From contig JACVRN010000002.1 in the NCBI GenBank assembly GCA_014534425.1, forward strand, positions 1 through 64,000: 64,000 nt of DNA, written 5' to 3'. A model generated the notes under the pieces. That model did not search any database. It saw only the letters and a list, made by a program, of their open reading frames with translations, and was not told the origin of the DNA. Position 1 is the first letter of the stretch. Each line of letters begins with the position of its first letter. The stretch is from Pyrinomonadaceae bacterium. GTDB lineage: Bacteria > Acidobacteriota > Blastocatellia > Pyrinomonadales > Pyrinomonadaceae. This document shows positions 9,168 to 19,806 of this stretch, one piece after another. The position numbers and the translations under genes are program-made.

Positions 9168-10154
9168 CTAATTGAATGCGCTCCAACTCGTCAACGGAAT
9201 TTTGAAAACGCCGCCGCCCCATGTGCCTGCATAGAGATTACCGGAAGAATCTATAGCCATGCTTATGACACTCGGGTTACTTAATTCGGGATGAAATAAA
9301 TCCCAGTTCGCGCCCCAGCCTGTTGTCTTGAAGACGCCGCTCTCCGTGCCCGCGTACAGGCTGCCCGACGAATCCATTATCAGGACTTTAACGTCCATGT
9401 TACTTAATCCATTGTTGAACGCGTTCCAGGTTTTATCCCAGATAACAGTCCTGTAAACGCCCGTCATAGTCGCCGCATAGACATAAGTGCCCGGCGGGTC
9501 TGTTACGAGGTCGAAGACCGTAGAGCCATTCAATCCGCTACTGTATTTGACCCATTTCTCTGTGCCGCCATCAGACCTGTACACTCCGTCGCCCCAGGTG
9601 CCTGCATACAAATTACTCTTGGAATCTATGGCAAGTGAACTGACATCATAGTTCGGCAGTAGTCCTTTGCTATACGCAGTCCAACTCTGGCTCCAAGGCT
9701 TCGAGACGAACACCCCGCCCTTCGTAGTGCCAACTATCAGAGCGTTAGATACGACCAGAATGGTGTTGACGTAGAGGTTAGTTAATGCAGTTGTGCCTGA
9801 GCCATTGTACGAAGACCAATAATAGCCAAAGGGGGCGAGCTTCCAGACACCGTCGCCCCATGTGCCTGCGTAGAGATTGTTGTCCGCATCCAGGGCCAGC
9901 GCTTTGATATTAAGGCTCTTCAAGCCGGTATTGATTTCTGTCCAGACCGGGTCGGCGTTAGTTCGCCTGAAAACTCCGCCCGAAGTCCCTGCATACATGA
10001 TGTTGTTCTTGGAATCTATGGCGAGGCTGGTGATGAAGAGGTTGTTCAACTTGCCTAGTGGAACCGCTCTTCCTGCTTTCACCACTGCATTCCCGTAACA
10101 TAGCAGGCCCAGCAACAAGAAGGATAGGAAAATCACTTTAGCTATTGCGCGCAT
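9168..10154 (-). CDS. Secreted beta-propeller protein (BNR/two-component-propeller-like repeats)
   Basis: A 328-residue exported protein with signal peptide MRAIAKVIFLSFLLLGLLCY. It has about six to seven repeats of the type LAIDSxxNLYAGTWGDGVYR followed by a W-containing strand. The recurring NLYAGTxGGGVF/K core is typical of sortilin/photosystem-II-stability-factor-like and BNR propellers. Likely periplasmic or extracellular; binding or enzymatic activity cannot be predicted. It is convergent with the GGDEF gene (31 bp between stop codons). Confidence 0.75.
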   Translation of the reverse strand: MRAIAKVIFLSFLLLGLLCYGNAVVKAGRAVPLGKLNNLFITSLAIDSKNNIMYAGTSGGVFRRTNADPVWTEINTGLKSLNIKALALDADNNLYAGTWGDGVWKLAPFGYYWSSYNGSGTTALTNLYVNTILVVSNALIVGTTKGGVFVSKPWSQSWTAYSKGLLPNYDVSSLAIDSKSNLYAGTWGDGVYRSDGGTEKWVKYSSGLNGSTVFDLVTDPPGTYVYAATMTGVYRTVIWDKTWNAFNNGLSNMDVKVLIMDSSGSLYAGTESGVFKTTGWGANWDLFHPELSNPSVISMAIDSSGNLYAGTWGGGVFKIPLTSWSAFN

Positions 10155-10598
10155 CTCATTTCTCCTTTGCTTAATTCAGGTTTAACCGTCCCGTATGGTG
10201 AGGGCGTCAGAAGAAAGGAGTGAAGGATGTGGTAGCGCTTTCCAACCAACAAATCTTCAGACCGATCAGTGATGCCTCAATCTATTGACAGAACGCCTCT
10301 GTCGTTGACACCTGCCTGTTCGATCACCTTCGGTTCTCTCTTGAAAGCGTGAAGCTTTGACCTGAGCCACGAATTGCGGTCAGAGTCTATAGAAGGCTCG
10401 CTTTCCCGTCAATCATTCTGCGAGACGAATCATCGTTGAAGTTCAACGTCCTGAGCAACCGCGTCGAAGCCGCAAGATAACCGCAGGGGCAGGGACGAGT
10501 CCTCTGCCCGCTCATTTACGCAAACACACGGGTAGGGACTAGCCCGCCCTTGCGGGCATCATGACGCCGTAAGTTTTGTTAGACGCTCTTAACTACTT
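10155..10598. other. Gene-free stretch with a GGDEF-gene tail copy and small palindromes
   Basis: No credible gene in 444 bp. It contains a 24-bp copy of the 3' end of the diguanylate cyclase gene (10457-10480) and a dyad GGGCAGGGA/TCCTCTGCCC at about 10487-10509. A compact GC hairpin GCCCGC-CCTT-GCGGGC lies near 10540-10556. It looks like debris of an earlier duplication plus terminator-type hairpins. Confidence 0.5.
10457..10480 (+). pseudogene. Remnant of a GGDEF gene 3' end
   Basis: The codons AAC CGC GTC GAA GCC GCA AGA TAA encode NRVEAAR-stop, the exact C-terminus of the diguanylate cyclase ending at 9137. Nucleotide identity is near perfect over about 24 bp. Flanking sequence on the left does not continue the domain, so this is a scrap of a lost paralogue or a local duplication. 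Confidence 0.5.
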
Positions 10599-10955
10599 TT
10601 ACTTGTCGCTCGTCTTCTTCTTGCGCGTGAGACCGCTCTTGCGCTCGTCCGCGCGCGTGTAGCCCATAGCTTCGTAGAGGTCGCTGTTAGGGCCTTCGGT
10701 TGGGTCTCCCTTGACGCCGTTAACGATTAGTTGCGCTGCGCGCATACTCTCTTCATCGGCGACTCTGCGCGCAGCCTTTGCCGCGCTCAATTGAGTGTCG
10801 AGCGTTTCAATCTGCGCGCGTATATCATAGGAAGGTTGAATCCGTGCCTTGAACTGCGCGAGCGTCATACCTCCGAAACTCTTATCCGGCGCAAGCGTCT
10901 CCAAAGCAGTGACGAGTTTATTTAGCTTTTCCACATTACGTTTCGGTGAACTCAT
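10599..10955 (-). CDS. Small hypothetical protein, mostly helical
   Basis: A 118-residue soluble protein. Residues 30-85 look like a coiled coil (YDIRAQIETLDTQLSAAKAA). They are followed by an NSDLYEAMGYTRADERKSG segment and a Lys-rich tail. An AGGTTCTGACC sequence precedes the ATG. No family recognised. Neighbours do not suggest a role. Confidence 0.55.
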   Translation of the reverse strand: MSSPKRNVEKLNKLVTALETLAPDKSFGGMTLAQFKARIQPSYDIRAQIETLDTQLSAAKAARRVADEESMRAAQLIVNGVKGDPTEGPNSDLYEAMGYTRADERKSGLTRKKKTSDK

Positions 10956-11099
10956 AGGTCAGAACCTCCGTGAGTAGAGTTATGGCAAGGACGACAACCT
11001 AATTCTATTCCTAAAACCGCATTTGGCAAGCAAAATCTACAACCACCCCAACCCACCAAAGCTTCGCGCATCAGCCTGTCAGACGCTCCCCACACAATT

Positions 11100-11330
11100 T
11101 TCATCTCCGCATCTACAGATGCAAATCCCGCGCGTGCAAATGAAGCTTTAACATTTCCATATGAAGTATTTGCACCCGCAAATGTTGGCTTTATATCTGT
11201 GGATGTAAGCCTTTCCTACGCAAATGCAAGCTTTGCATTCGTAAATGAAAGACTTACACCCGCAGGTGTAAGTCTTTCATTTGCAGATGTAGGCTCAACA
11301 CTTCCGCGTGCAAAGCCTTCCTTCACACAT
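11100..11330. repeat. 21-bp tandem repeat array (11 degenerate units)
   Basis: Eleven consecutive 21-bp units, phase starting at 11100, with recurring pieces GCAAAT, AAGC/TTT and CACCCGCA. Examples are the units at 11205-11225, 11226-11246 and 11268-11288. Because 21 is a multiple of three the plus frame stays open, giving heptapeptides such as VSLSYAN, ASFAFVN, ERLTPAG and VSLSFAD. An open frame from a GTG at 11199 ends at 11381, but no ribosome-binding site is obvious and a protein is doubtful. Units have internal dyad symmetry: 11243-11260 and 11265-11282 form a perfect 18-bp stem with a 4-nt loop. Confidence 0.8.
11243..11282. repeat. Perfect 18-bp inverted repeat inside the 21-bp array
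   Basis: Left arm AAATGAAAGACTTACACC, loop CGCA, right arm its exact complement. It is made by two neighbouring 21-bp units. It lies about 150 bp beyond the stop codon of the minus-strand STAND gene, so it could act in that transcript's 3' end, but there is no T-tract. Confidence 0.8.
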
Positions 11331-11434
11331 TTTAACCCATTCACCCGTAACACTTATGCATCACCACCCGTTTTTCATTGATAATTTCGAGACGGTATAC
11401 ATGTTGATATTTTTACAACCTCATACATTACAAT

Positions 11435-14400
11435 TTACCGACCGTCCCTCTCGCCATCTTCATCTTCCTCGTTCCTGTTCTTTCCCTGCTCCGCTTCTCT
11501 CGCGGCTTTCTCTTCTTGGAACCTCCTGAAGTTTTCACTAACTACGCGCGTATACGGATGCTCTGTGCCCAGCACCTTTTTAATCACTGCCAACCCATGC
11601 TCAAGCAATAGCTCTGCTTCTTCATAACGCCCTTCTATATAATATGACAGTGCTAGATTGTTCATGGTCTGAGCCACATTCGGATGTTCAAGGCCGAGCA
11701 GCTTCTTCGCAAGTTCCAACGATTGCTCGAACAAGGGCTTCGCCTCTTCATAACGCCCCTGTGCGTAATATAACAGGCCAAGATTGTTCAAGATTTGCGC
11801 TACAAGCGGGTGTTCTAAGCCGAGCGACTTCTTCGCCAGTTCCAATGCCTGCTTGAACAAACTCTCTGATTCTTCGTAGCGCCCCTGTGCTTGATATAGT
11901 CCCGCGAGATTGCTCATGCTTTGAGTCAAGTCCGGGTGCTCTAAGCCGAGCGACTTCTTCGCCAGTTCTAATGATTGTTTGAGTAAAGGCTCTGCCGCGT
12001 CGTAGCGGCCCTCCATTTGGTATAGCCCCGCAAGATTGTTGAGGATTAAAGCTACATTCGGATGTTCTAAGCCAAGCGTCCTTTGCCAAAGTTCCAACGT
12101 TTGCTTGAACAAACTTTCTGCTTCTTTGTAGCGGCCCTGTATCCGATAGAGTTCCGCCAGATTGTTCATGCTTTGAGCCATATTCGGATGTTCCTGCCCG
12201 AGCAGCTTCTGCCACAGCTCCAACGCCTGCTTGAACAAAGGCTCCGCTTCTTCATAACGCCCTTGTGCGTAATACAGCAGCGCAAGATTGTTCATGCTCA
12301 GAGCCAGGTGTGGATGCTTTAATCCCAGTAACTTTCGCCAAAGTTCCGACGCCTGCTTGAATAAAGGCTCCGCTTCTTCATAACGCCCTTGTGCGTAATA
12401 CAACAGCGCAAGATTGTTCATGCTTTGAGCTATAGTTTGATGCTCTGAGCCGAACAGTTTCTTTCTTAGCTCCAACGATTGCTTAAACAAAGGCTCTGCC
12501 TCTTCGTAGCATCCTTGCATCCGATAGAGTTCCGCCAGATTGTTCATACTTAAAGCCACGTTCGGATGTTCCAAACCGAGCAGCTTCTTCGCCAGTTCCA
12601 ATGATTGCTTGAACAAACTCTCTGATTCTTCGTAGCGGCCCTGCGTTTGATACAGTCCCGCTAGATTGTTCATGATTAAAGCTACACCCTCATGCTCTGC
12701 GCTCAGTAACTTCTTCGCCAGCTCTAACGATTGCTTGAACAAAGGCTCCGCTTCTTCGTAGCGAGCGCGGCTGTGTAAATGAAAGGCCGCCAAGTTTTTC
12801 AGCAGCGCGACCGTTTCCGTCTCGATATTCAATTTATCGCAGTATTCCAAGCAAGCTCGGGTGTGAGGTAAAAACAGGTCGCATGTTTCCCAGTTGGCGA
12901 ATTCTGAAACGTCCGGGAAAGCTGCGTCCAGCGTCAGTAAAGCTCTTTCTGCCCAGAGGCGCTGCGCTTCGGTGTCTAGCTCGTCGCGCATGACGGCCTG
13001 CACCTCTCTGTGCATGTCATAGGTTTGCGGCTTCGGGTTGAAGTCCAGAAGGGAATATCGCGTCGCTCTGGCTACGACCTTTTTCCGCCAAATCTTGTTG
13101 CCGAGAGCGCGTTGTAAGTCTTCGCCCACTTCAAAGGTATCCGTCAGAATACGCTCCAACGGAATACTATCAGGAGCAAGAAACGCGCACAGTCGCAACA
13201 AATCCGCAGCCGAGCGCGCGATGACGCCCGACTCTTCGCTGTCATCGTCGGGCGTGGCGGTTTGTTTGAAGGCCAGGGTGAAGGCCGTTGCTACTGAATG
13301 CTCGTAGGGCGCGTTCGGGTCGCGCTCCTTACGCAACTCTTTGCCTTGTGCGCGATAGAGGTCTAGGTATTCGGCGAGGGTTGTCGATGTTCCTTTGATG
13401 AAGGCTCCGGCTATGTCAAGAGATAGAGGCAAGCCGCCAAGCTCGCGGGAGATTGCACGCGCCTGCTTTGCGCTTTCGGGTGCGACACCGGCGAGCGTCT
13501 CTGCGTCCGAAGTCAGTTCTGCGCGTTGGAGCAGGAGCCATGCGCCTTCGTCGGCTTTCATCTCTTCAATCTTGATGGTGTCGGCTACGCCGCCCGCGTC
13601 TGCGGGTCTGCGCGTCAGGATGACGTGGCCTTTGGGGTTGGCGGGGATGTGCGAGCGCACGACAGCTAAATCATCCGCGTTGTCGAAAATCAAGAGCCAG
13701 CGTTCCGCGCCTTCAAGCCAGGCTTTGACCGAAGCGGCTACGACGTTAAAGTTGGCGTCGCCTTTCGCGGGCAGGTTCAGTGCTTGTGCGGCGCTCACGA
13801 AGTCGGTTAATAACTCCGTCTCGCTGGCCGCGCGTGCGTAGAGGACGTAATCGTAAGCTTTGGCTTCGTATTGCCTGTGCGCGTAGGCTGTGGCGGTCTG
13901 CGTCTTCCCCACGCCGGGCATTCCGCTCAGGGCCGCGCGCTTCTTCTTTTCCAGTGTGGCCTTCAAATCCTCAAGCACGTCTGCGCGTCCTGTGAAAATC
14001 GGATTGAAGGGCGGCAGGTTGATTGCGCTGCGCGCAGGCGTTGACGCGGCGGCTTGAACGGGAAAGGCGTCCAGCTTGTCTATAATTATTTTGGTGTTAT
14101 CTTCCGTCCTCAAAACCGTTTCGAGAATCTCTTGCGTTACGCCGAGAATCTTATAAGCGGCTTCGAGCGTCTCTACCTGTTTGGCAGAGATGTTGCCCAC
14201 AAGCTTCATCAACAATCCGCCGTAGGCTTCGCCGCCGTGAGCGAAATCGTTCTTGAGGATTTCGTAGAGGGCGCGCGGGAAAGTCTCGAACAGGCGCTTG
14301 GCCGTCGCGTCAATCGTCGAGCGAGACAGTACGGTAGCGCCGTGCGAGCTAATAACGTCGCCTTCGACGGCTATGGAATGCATGGCAGCTAGCCCTTCAA

Positions 14401-14878
14401 CAATTTCGCGCCACGCTTCAAGGTCAAGAGCTTTGAATCTGGCAAACTCTTCGGGCGACTTTGAAAACATCTCAAGGGTTTCGTCTGATGAAAGCCCAAG
14501 GGTTGTTTCCGGCTGCCAGATGGTAGACTCTGCTTCCGCCCAGAGCTTTTCATCAATGACGGCTATCTTCTCTAAAGCCGCGCTCTGTTTCCTGTCCGAG
14601 ATTTCCGATGCCGCGAGGCGTATGATTTCGCTGATGGCGTCCCTGACACAGCGCGCGAGGTGATGATTCTTCAGCACGTCGTCGCGCAGGACGCGTGACG
14701 AAAGCATGGCGTGAACGTCTGTGGCGGCGATGTTTCCCGCGAGGCCCGCCAGCGCGGCTATGACAGCCGCAGGCAAACCCGTCACGGCAGAAGAAGCCAC
14801 AGCGCCCGCCGCAATCAATGTACTCATCGTCAGCAAGCGTGGCTTAGAGCGTGTGAAGGCTTCAATAAAGTTGGGCAT
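11435..14878 (-). CDS. STAND-type NB-ARC ATPase with C-terminal TPR array
   Basis: About 1147 residues from the ATG at 14878; a TTG at 14941 is an alternative. Residues 1-60 include a small-residue-rich hydrophobic stretch that could insert in a membrane. Residues 60-290 are helical. The NB-ARC core follows: Walker A GMPGVGKT near residue 318 and Walker B WLLIFDNADD near 392, then ILTRR and GGLPLSLDIA sensor/GxP motifs. From about residue 700 there are ten kinesin-light-chain-type 42-residue TPRs with the pattern NNLAxLYxxQGRYEEAEPLF, ending in a charged tail. STAND proteins work as ligand-triggered switches in signalling or anti-phage defence. Which role applies here is unknown. Confidence 0.85.
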   Translation of the reverse strand: MPNFIEAFTRSKPRLLTMSTLIAAGAVASSAVTGLPAAVIAALAGLAGNIAATDVHAMLSSRVLRDDVLKNHHLARCVRDAISEIIRLAASEISDRKQSAALEKIAVIDEKLWAEAESTIWQPETTLGLSSDETLEMFSKSPEEFARFKALDLEAWREIVEGLAAMHSIAVEGDVISSHGATVLSRSTIDATAKRLFETFPRALYEILKNDFAHGGEAYGGLLMKLVGNISAKQVETLEAAYKILGVTQEILETVLRTEDNTKIIIDKLDAFPVQAAASTPARSAINLPPFNPIFTGRADVLEDLKATLEKKKRAALSGMPGVGKTQTATAYAHRQYEAKAYDYVLYARAASETELLTDFVSAAQALNLPAKGDANFNVVAASVKAWLEGAERWLLIFDNADDLAVVRSHIPANPKGHVILTRRPADAGGVADTIKIEEMKADEGAWLLLQRAELTSDAETLAGVAPESAKQARAISRELGGLPLSLDIAGAFIKGTSTTLAEYLDLYRAQGKELRKERDPNAPYEHSVATAFTLAFKQTATPDDDSEESGVIARSAADLLRLCAFLAPDSIPLERILTDTFEVGEDLQRALGNKIWRKKVVARATRYSLLDFNPKPQTYDMHREVQAVMRDELDTEAQRLWAERALLTLDAAFPDVSEFANWETCDLFLPHTRACLEYCDKLNIETETVALLKNLAAFHLHSRARYEEAEPLFKQSLELAKKLLSAEHEGVALIMNNLAGLYQTQGRYEESESLFKQSLELAKKLLGLEHPNVALSMNNLAELYRMQGCYEEAEPLFKQSLELRKKLFGSEHQTIAQSMNNLALLYYAQGRYEEAEPLFKQASELWRKLLGLKHPHLALSMNNLALLYYAQGRYEEAEPLFKQALELWQKLLGQEHPNMAQSMNNLAELYRIQGRYKEAESLFKQTLELWQRTLGLEHPNVALILNNLAGLYQMEGRYDAAEPLLKQSLELAKKSLGLEHPDLTQSMSNLAGLYQAQGRYEESESLFKQALELAKKSLGLEHPLVAQILNNLGLLYYAQGRYEEAKPLFEQSLELAKKLLGLEHPNVAQTMNNLALSYYIEGRYEEAELLLEHGLAVIKKVLGTEHPYTRVVSENFRRFQEEKAAREAEQGKNRNEEDEDGERDGR
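11560..12770. repeat. 126-bp tandem repeats encoding the TPR array
   Basis: About ten 126-bp (42-codon) units inside the STAND gene. Neighbouring units around 12230-12300 and 12350-12422 are almost identical at DNA level over about 70 bp, which indicates recent duplication or gene conversion. Unit boundaries are approximate. Confidence 0.8.
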
Positions 14879-15006
14879 AGCCGTCTTTTCGAGGACAGAG
14901 CATGATTGCGCGCCCAAGAGTAACAAAATGCGGCAAGGCAACTCAAACTTTTCCTTGCCGGACGCTTCAGGTTGATTCGGATGTTAGAGAAGCTCTTGAC
15001 CTCTTC

Positions 15007-16416
<1,410 letters not shown>

Positions 16417-16471
16417 TCTTCTCTCTGTTCCCAAAATCTACCGATTCGCAAAAAAGGGATAAGCCTTAGAT

Positions 16472-16555
16472 GGGGAATAGGGGTTGAGGGTTGGGAAGAA
16501 GAAAATTAGATTCCCTTTCTTTCACCAAACCCCAACCCCTAACCCCTGTCCCCTG
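16472..16555. repeat. G-rich inverted repeat between kinase and response regulator
   Basis: Left arm 16472-16495 (GGGGAATAGGGGTTGAGGG and on), right arm about 16525-16554, an imperfect complement built from the tandem word AACCCCT. It fills most of the space between the kinase stop codon (16559) and the regulator. It belongs to the word-repeat hairpins described in the findings. Confidence 0.8.
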
Positions 16556-16558
16556 TTT

Positions 16559-19498
16559 TCAGTCTCCTGCGGCTTGCAGTCGAGTGCGCGCGAGCATAGT
16601 GGGCAGCGTGATGCGAAAAGTCGTGCCGTGTCCGGGCGCGCTGCGGACGGCTATGTGGCCGTCATGCTCCTGCACTATGCCGTAGGTGACGGCGAGACCG
16701 AGACCCGTCCCACGTCCCACGCCTTTGGTGGTAAAGAACGGGTCGTAAATCTTGGCTATGTTTTCCGGCGCGATGCCTATGCCGGTGTCTATGACTTCTA
16801 TCTGCACGTCCGAGTCTGCGAGCGAGGTCTTCAGCGTGATGCGACCGCCTTCGGGAATGGCATCGCGTGCGTTTAAGAGAAGATTGGTGAAGACCTGTTG
16901 CAGCTTTCCGGCGTTGCCGTAAACGTGCGGAAGCTCTTCCTGATATTCGCGCTCAATCTCAATCTGGCTGCGTCGAAGCTGCGGCTCAAGAAGCTGCAAG
17001 GTGTCGTCCAGCACTCGATGCACATCCACCTCCGCAAACTCCGTGGCGCTTCCGGTGCGCGAGAAGTTCAGCAGGTTGTTGACGATGTTGCTGGCGCGGT
17101 CTGCCTGGCGTCGCACCTTCTGAAGCAGCGCGTGCTTCGGGTCTGTTTCAGGCAGCATGCCCAGAAGCATCTGCGTGTAAGAGGAAACGCCCGTCAGAGG
17201 CGTGTTGACTTCGTGCGCCACGCCTGCCGCCAGAAGACCTATGGAAGAGAGCTTCTCGCGCTGCTGCAACTGCTCTTCGAGGCGCATGCGGGTCGTCACG
17301 TCTTCGAGGACGACGATTGAGCCTGTGCGTCCCTGCGAGTCAGCTTCGAGCGGAGCGATGGCTATGTTCAGAACGAGCGAGCGTCCCTTGCTCGTAGCAG
17401 TGTGCAGCTTGTAGATGCGCCTGAGTTCCGCAGTGTGCCAGCGAGCCTGACCCAAAACCTGCGAGAGCGTTTCACCGAAATCTTCCGCGAAGAGGTCTTC
17501 TACAAAGTGGCCCACGGCTTCATCACGATTGATGCCGAGCACCTCTTCGAGCGCGGAGTTGCAGCGAGTAATGCGTCCCTCAAGGTCAACGGCCAGGAGG
17601 CCGACGTTGATGGATTCGACGATTGATTCGTTGAACTCCTTGAGAAGCTCAAGCTCTGCGGCGCGCTCCTTCTGCTCCTGATAAAGCAGGCTGTTCTCTA
17701 TGGCGACCGCCACGTAGCCTGAAACCGTTCGCAGGATTTCCACGTCTTCGGACGAGAGCAGCGCTCCGTCCGCAGAACGCCCAAGACCTATGACGGCCAC
17801 CATGCGCCCGCGCACCACGCAAGGCACGTAGTAATGAAGAGCGCGACGCACAAAGCCTGCGGTCTGCGGCACAAGGTCAAGGTCATCCGCACGCACCACG
17901 CCCGTCTCAGCCGAGCGCGTGCGAATCATCTCGCGGAAATCCGGCGGCACAATCATGGTGGGCGAGAGTCCCACGGCACGCGCCACTCGATAACCTGCGG
18001 TGTCGCGTTTATCTTCAATGAAGATTGCCACGCGCTCTACGCCCAGGACTTGCTGCAAGCGGCTGACCAGTGCGTCCAGCAGAGGCTCAAGCGCGGTGGT
18101 CGCGGAGAGCGTGCGACCGAAATCCAGAAGCCCGTGCCGCAAGTCATAACGCTCGCCGTAGAAGAAGCGATCTATGCGCTCCTGTATGAAATTCTTAATC
18201 GGCGCGGCAATCATGACAATCACCGCCATTGCGCCGACGGCTATGATGACACGCAAAGTAATCTCGCCCGGCGTGTAGGCATCGCCAAGGGCGTAGACGC
18301 CTGCGGCATAGACCACGACGCCTATCATCAAAGCTATGGCGAGTGTAGAGAGCGCGTAACCGGCTGCGCGCCTGACCACCATGTCAACGTCCATCAGTCG
18401 ATAGCGCACGACGGAGTTGCCGAAGGTCAAGGGAATCAGGGCGAGCGGCAGGATGGCTATGTCCGTCAGCCACTCAAGGTCTGTGCTGTAGGCGAAGGGA
18501 ATCGAATACAGAATCGTGAAGGGAGCTATGGCAAGAGCCGAACCCCACACGACCCACTTCAACTGCTGGCGGACTACAGCCGTCTCGGTCTTGATAAATC
18601 GGTGAATGATGAGGCCAGCGCCCACGACTAGCGCCATTGCAAACTGCGTGTAGACCGTAAGCGGCGTCCACCTATAAAAACTGTCGGGCAGTCGCAAAGG
18701 CACGGGTATGTACTCGCGCGTGTAAAGCATGGCCGTCAGCGCAATCAAGACCAGCGCGGGCGCGTACAGCAGAATCGCGGGCCAGCGTCTCTTTTCCGAA
18801 AGGTGATAGCGTGCCGGATAGAGCGCGCAGAAGTGCACGAAGATGGGCGCAAACAGGGCCAGAGCGGCGTTGTCTAGAACGTCTATCGCTGCATCCAAAT
18901 CCTCGCCCGTCCCAATTGGCCTGTAGAAATGGAAGACGAAAGCGACCAGGCAGAGCGTCGCAAAGTGAAGCACGAAGGGGGCGCGCCCGCCCTGCTTGAA
19001 GAGAACGAAGAAGCCTACGAAGAGATAGATAAGACCTATGATGTTGATGTAGAGGTCGCGCGAAGTCCAGTCGGGAATGCTCTGAAGGTCGTAGAGGTCT
19101 GCGTCATAGGTGCGCGTCTCCTCCGGGAACGATGGGCGGTAGATGCGGTAGACCAGATGGCCTCCGACGCCTGCCTCTTCCAGAAAGACAGGAACCTGCC
19201 AGGTCTCCGTCACCTCGTCGAACTGTTTTTCGTCTTCGCTGACGCCGACCAGTATGTCGCCGGGAAGGATGCCCGCGCGTCCGGCGGGCGAGTCGGGCTG
19301 AACCGATTCGGCTGCGACGCCAGAGTTGGTCTGCGACCAGAGGACGCCGTCGGTCGGAGGCGATTTGTGCTTGAGGCGCTGTAGGAAATTGAGCGTACCG
19401 GCAGCAATCAAGAGCGCCGCCACTATCAGCAGCACCCAGGTTCTGACTGTCAGCACGGAGCCTTTCACAGCGCTTCTACCTTGAGCCTTTCGCGGCAC
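16559..19498 (-). CDS. Membrane sensor histidine kinase with PDZ, GAF and PAS domains
   Basis: A 979-residue protein from a GTG. An N-terminal membrane anchor (residues 15-37) is followed by a PDZ-like domain (SPAGRAGILPGDILVGV). Multiple membrane helices span about residues 130-430, then come a GAF domain (about 465-620) and a PAS domain (about 640-750). HisKA has AAGVAHEVNTPLTGVSSYTQ and HATPase has LLLNARDAIPEGG, DTGIGIAPE and GTGLGLAVTYGIV. It probably senses an envelope signal and phosphorylates the sigma-54 regulator encoded next. The PDZ plus multi-helix plus GAF architecture is unusual for a classical NtrB-type kinase. Confidence 0.93.
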   Translation of the reverse strand: MPRKAQGRSAVKGSVLTVRTWVLLIVAALLIAAGTLNFLQRLKHKSPPTDGVLWSQTNSGVAAESVQPDSPAGRAGILPGDILVGVSEDEKQFDEVTETWQVPVFLEEAGVGGHLVYRIYRPSFPEETRTYDADLYDLQSIPDWTSRDLYINIIGLIYLFVGFFVLFKQGGRAPFVLHFATLCLVAFVFHFYRPIGTGEDLDAAIDVLDNAALALFAPIFVHFCALYPARYHLSEKRRWPAILLYAPALVLIALTAMLYTREYIPVPLRLPDSFYRWTPLTVYTQFAMALVVGAGLIIHRFIKTETAVVRQQLKWVVWGSALAIAPFTILYSIPFAYSTDLEWLTDIAILPLALIPLTFGNSVVRYRLMDVDMVVRRAAGYALSTLAIALMIGVVVYAAGVYALGDAYTPGEITLRVIIAVGAMAVIVMIAAPIKNFIQERIDRFFYGERYDLRHGLLDFGRTLSATTALEPLLDALVSRLQQVLGVERVAIFIEDKRDTAGYRVARAVGLSPTMIVPPDFREMIRTRSAETGVVRADDLDLVPQTAGFVRRALHYYVPCVVRGRMVAVIGLGRSADGALLSSEDVEILRTVSGYVAVAIENSLLYQEQKERAAELELLKEFNESIVESINVGLLAVDLEGRITRCNSALEEVLGINRDEAVGHFVEDLFAEDFGETLSQVLGQARWHTAELRRIYKLHTATSKGRSLVLNIAIAPLEADSQGRTGSIVVLEDVTTRMRLEEQLQQREKLSSIGLLAAGVAHEVNTPLTGVSSYTQMLLGMLPETDPKHALLQKVRRQADRASNIVNNLLNFSRTGSATEFAEVDVHRVLDDTLQLLEPQLRRSQIEIEREYQEELPHVYGNAGKLQQVFTNLLLNARDAIPEGGRITLKTSLADSDVQIEVIDTGIGIAPENIAKIYDPFFTTKGVGRGTGLGLAVTYGIVQEHDGHIAVRSAPGHGTTFRITLPTMLARTRLQAAGD

Positions 19499-19806
19499 AC
19501 CTCAACATCGGTCAGAATTAAGCAAGCGATGTTCCAGATTCTGAAGACAAATCTTTCTCCTTCTGGACTTTAACGCAAGACGTGAAGCCTCGCTGGCATC
19601 GCGTTGTGCCTGTGCAACTTCCACGAGTCTGATGATTATAAAGTGTGAAGGCCCAGGCGGATTCAAAACCGGCGTTTCTCCAAAATCTCGGACGGTTCCA
19701 AAAACTTGGAGAAAGAGAAAAAGCAGGTAAATAGCCAATGGTCAATGGTAAATAGAAGAACTGCTTTTATCTATTCACCATTGACCATTGGCTATTTACC
19801 CGCCTT
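19499..19806. other. Intergenic region upstream of the membrane kinase
   Basis: 308 bp without a credible gene. The part nearest the outer-membrane protein gene is the long inverted repeat at 19726-19800. The remainder, 19499-19725, should hold the kinase promoter; no convincing match was picked out. Confidence 0.4.
19726..19800. repeat. 30-bp-arm inverted repeat built on the word CAATGGT
   Basis: Left arm 19726-19755 and right arm 19771-19800 are complementary at 29 of 30 positions, with a 15-nt loop. Each arm contains two tandem CAATGGT/CCATTGA words flanked by AAATAG. The right arm ends seven bases from the stop codon of the minus-strand gene at 19807. Confidence 0.9.

Noticed and set aside
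9168-10154. Sensor domain of a hybrid two-component system (propeller type)
   Set aside because: Only the propeller and a signal peptide are present; no kinase part.
11100-11330. CRISPR array
   Set aside because: Units are contiguous 21-mers with no unique spacers, and no cas genes are present.
11199-11381. 60-codon open frame over the 21-bp array
   Set aside because: The frame is open because the repeat period is a multiple of three; no ribosome-binding site and GTG start. Kept as repeat, not as gene.
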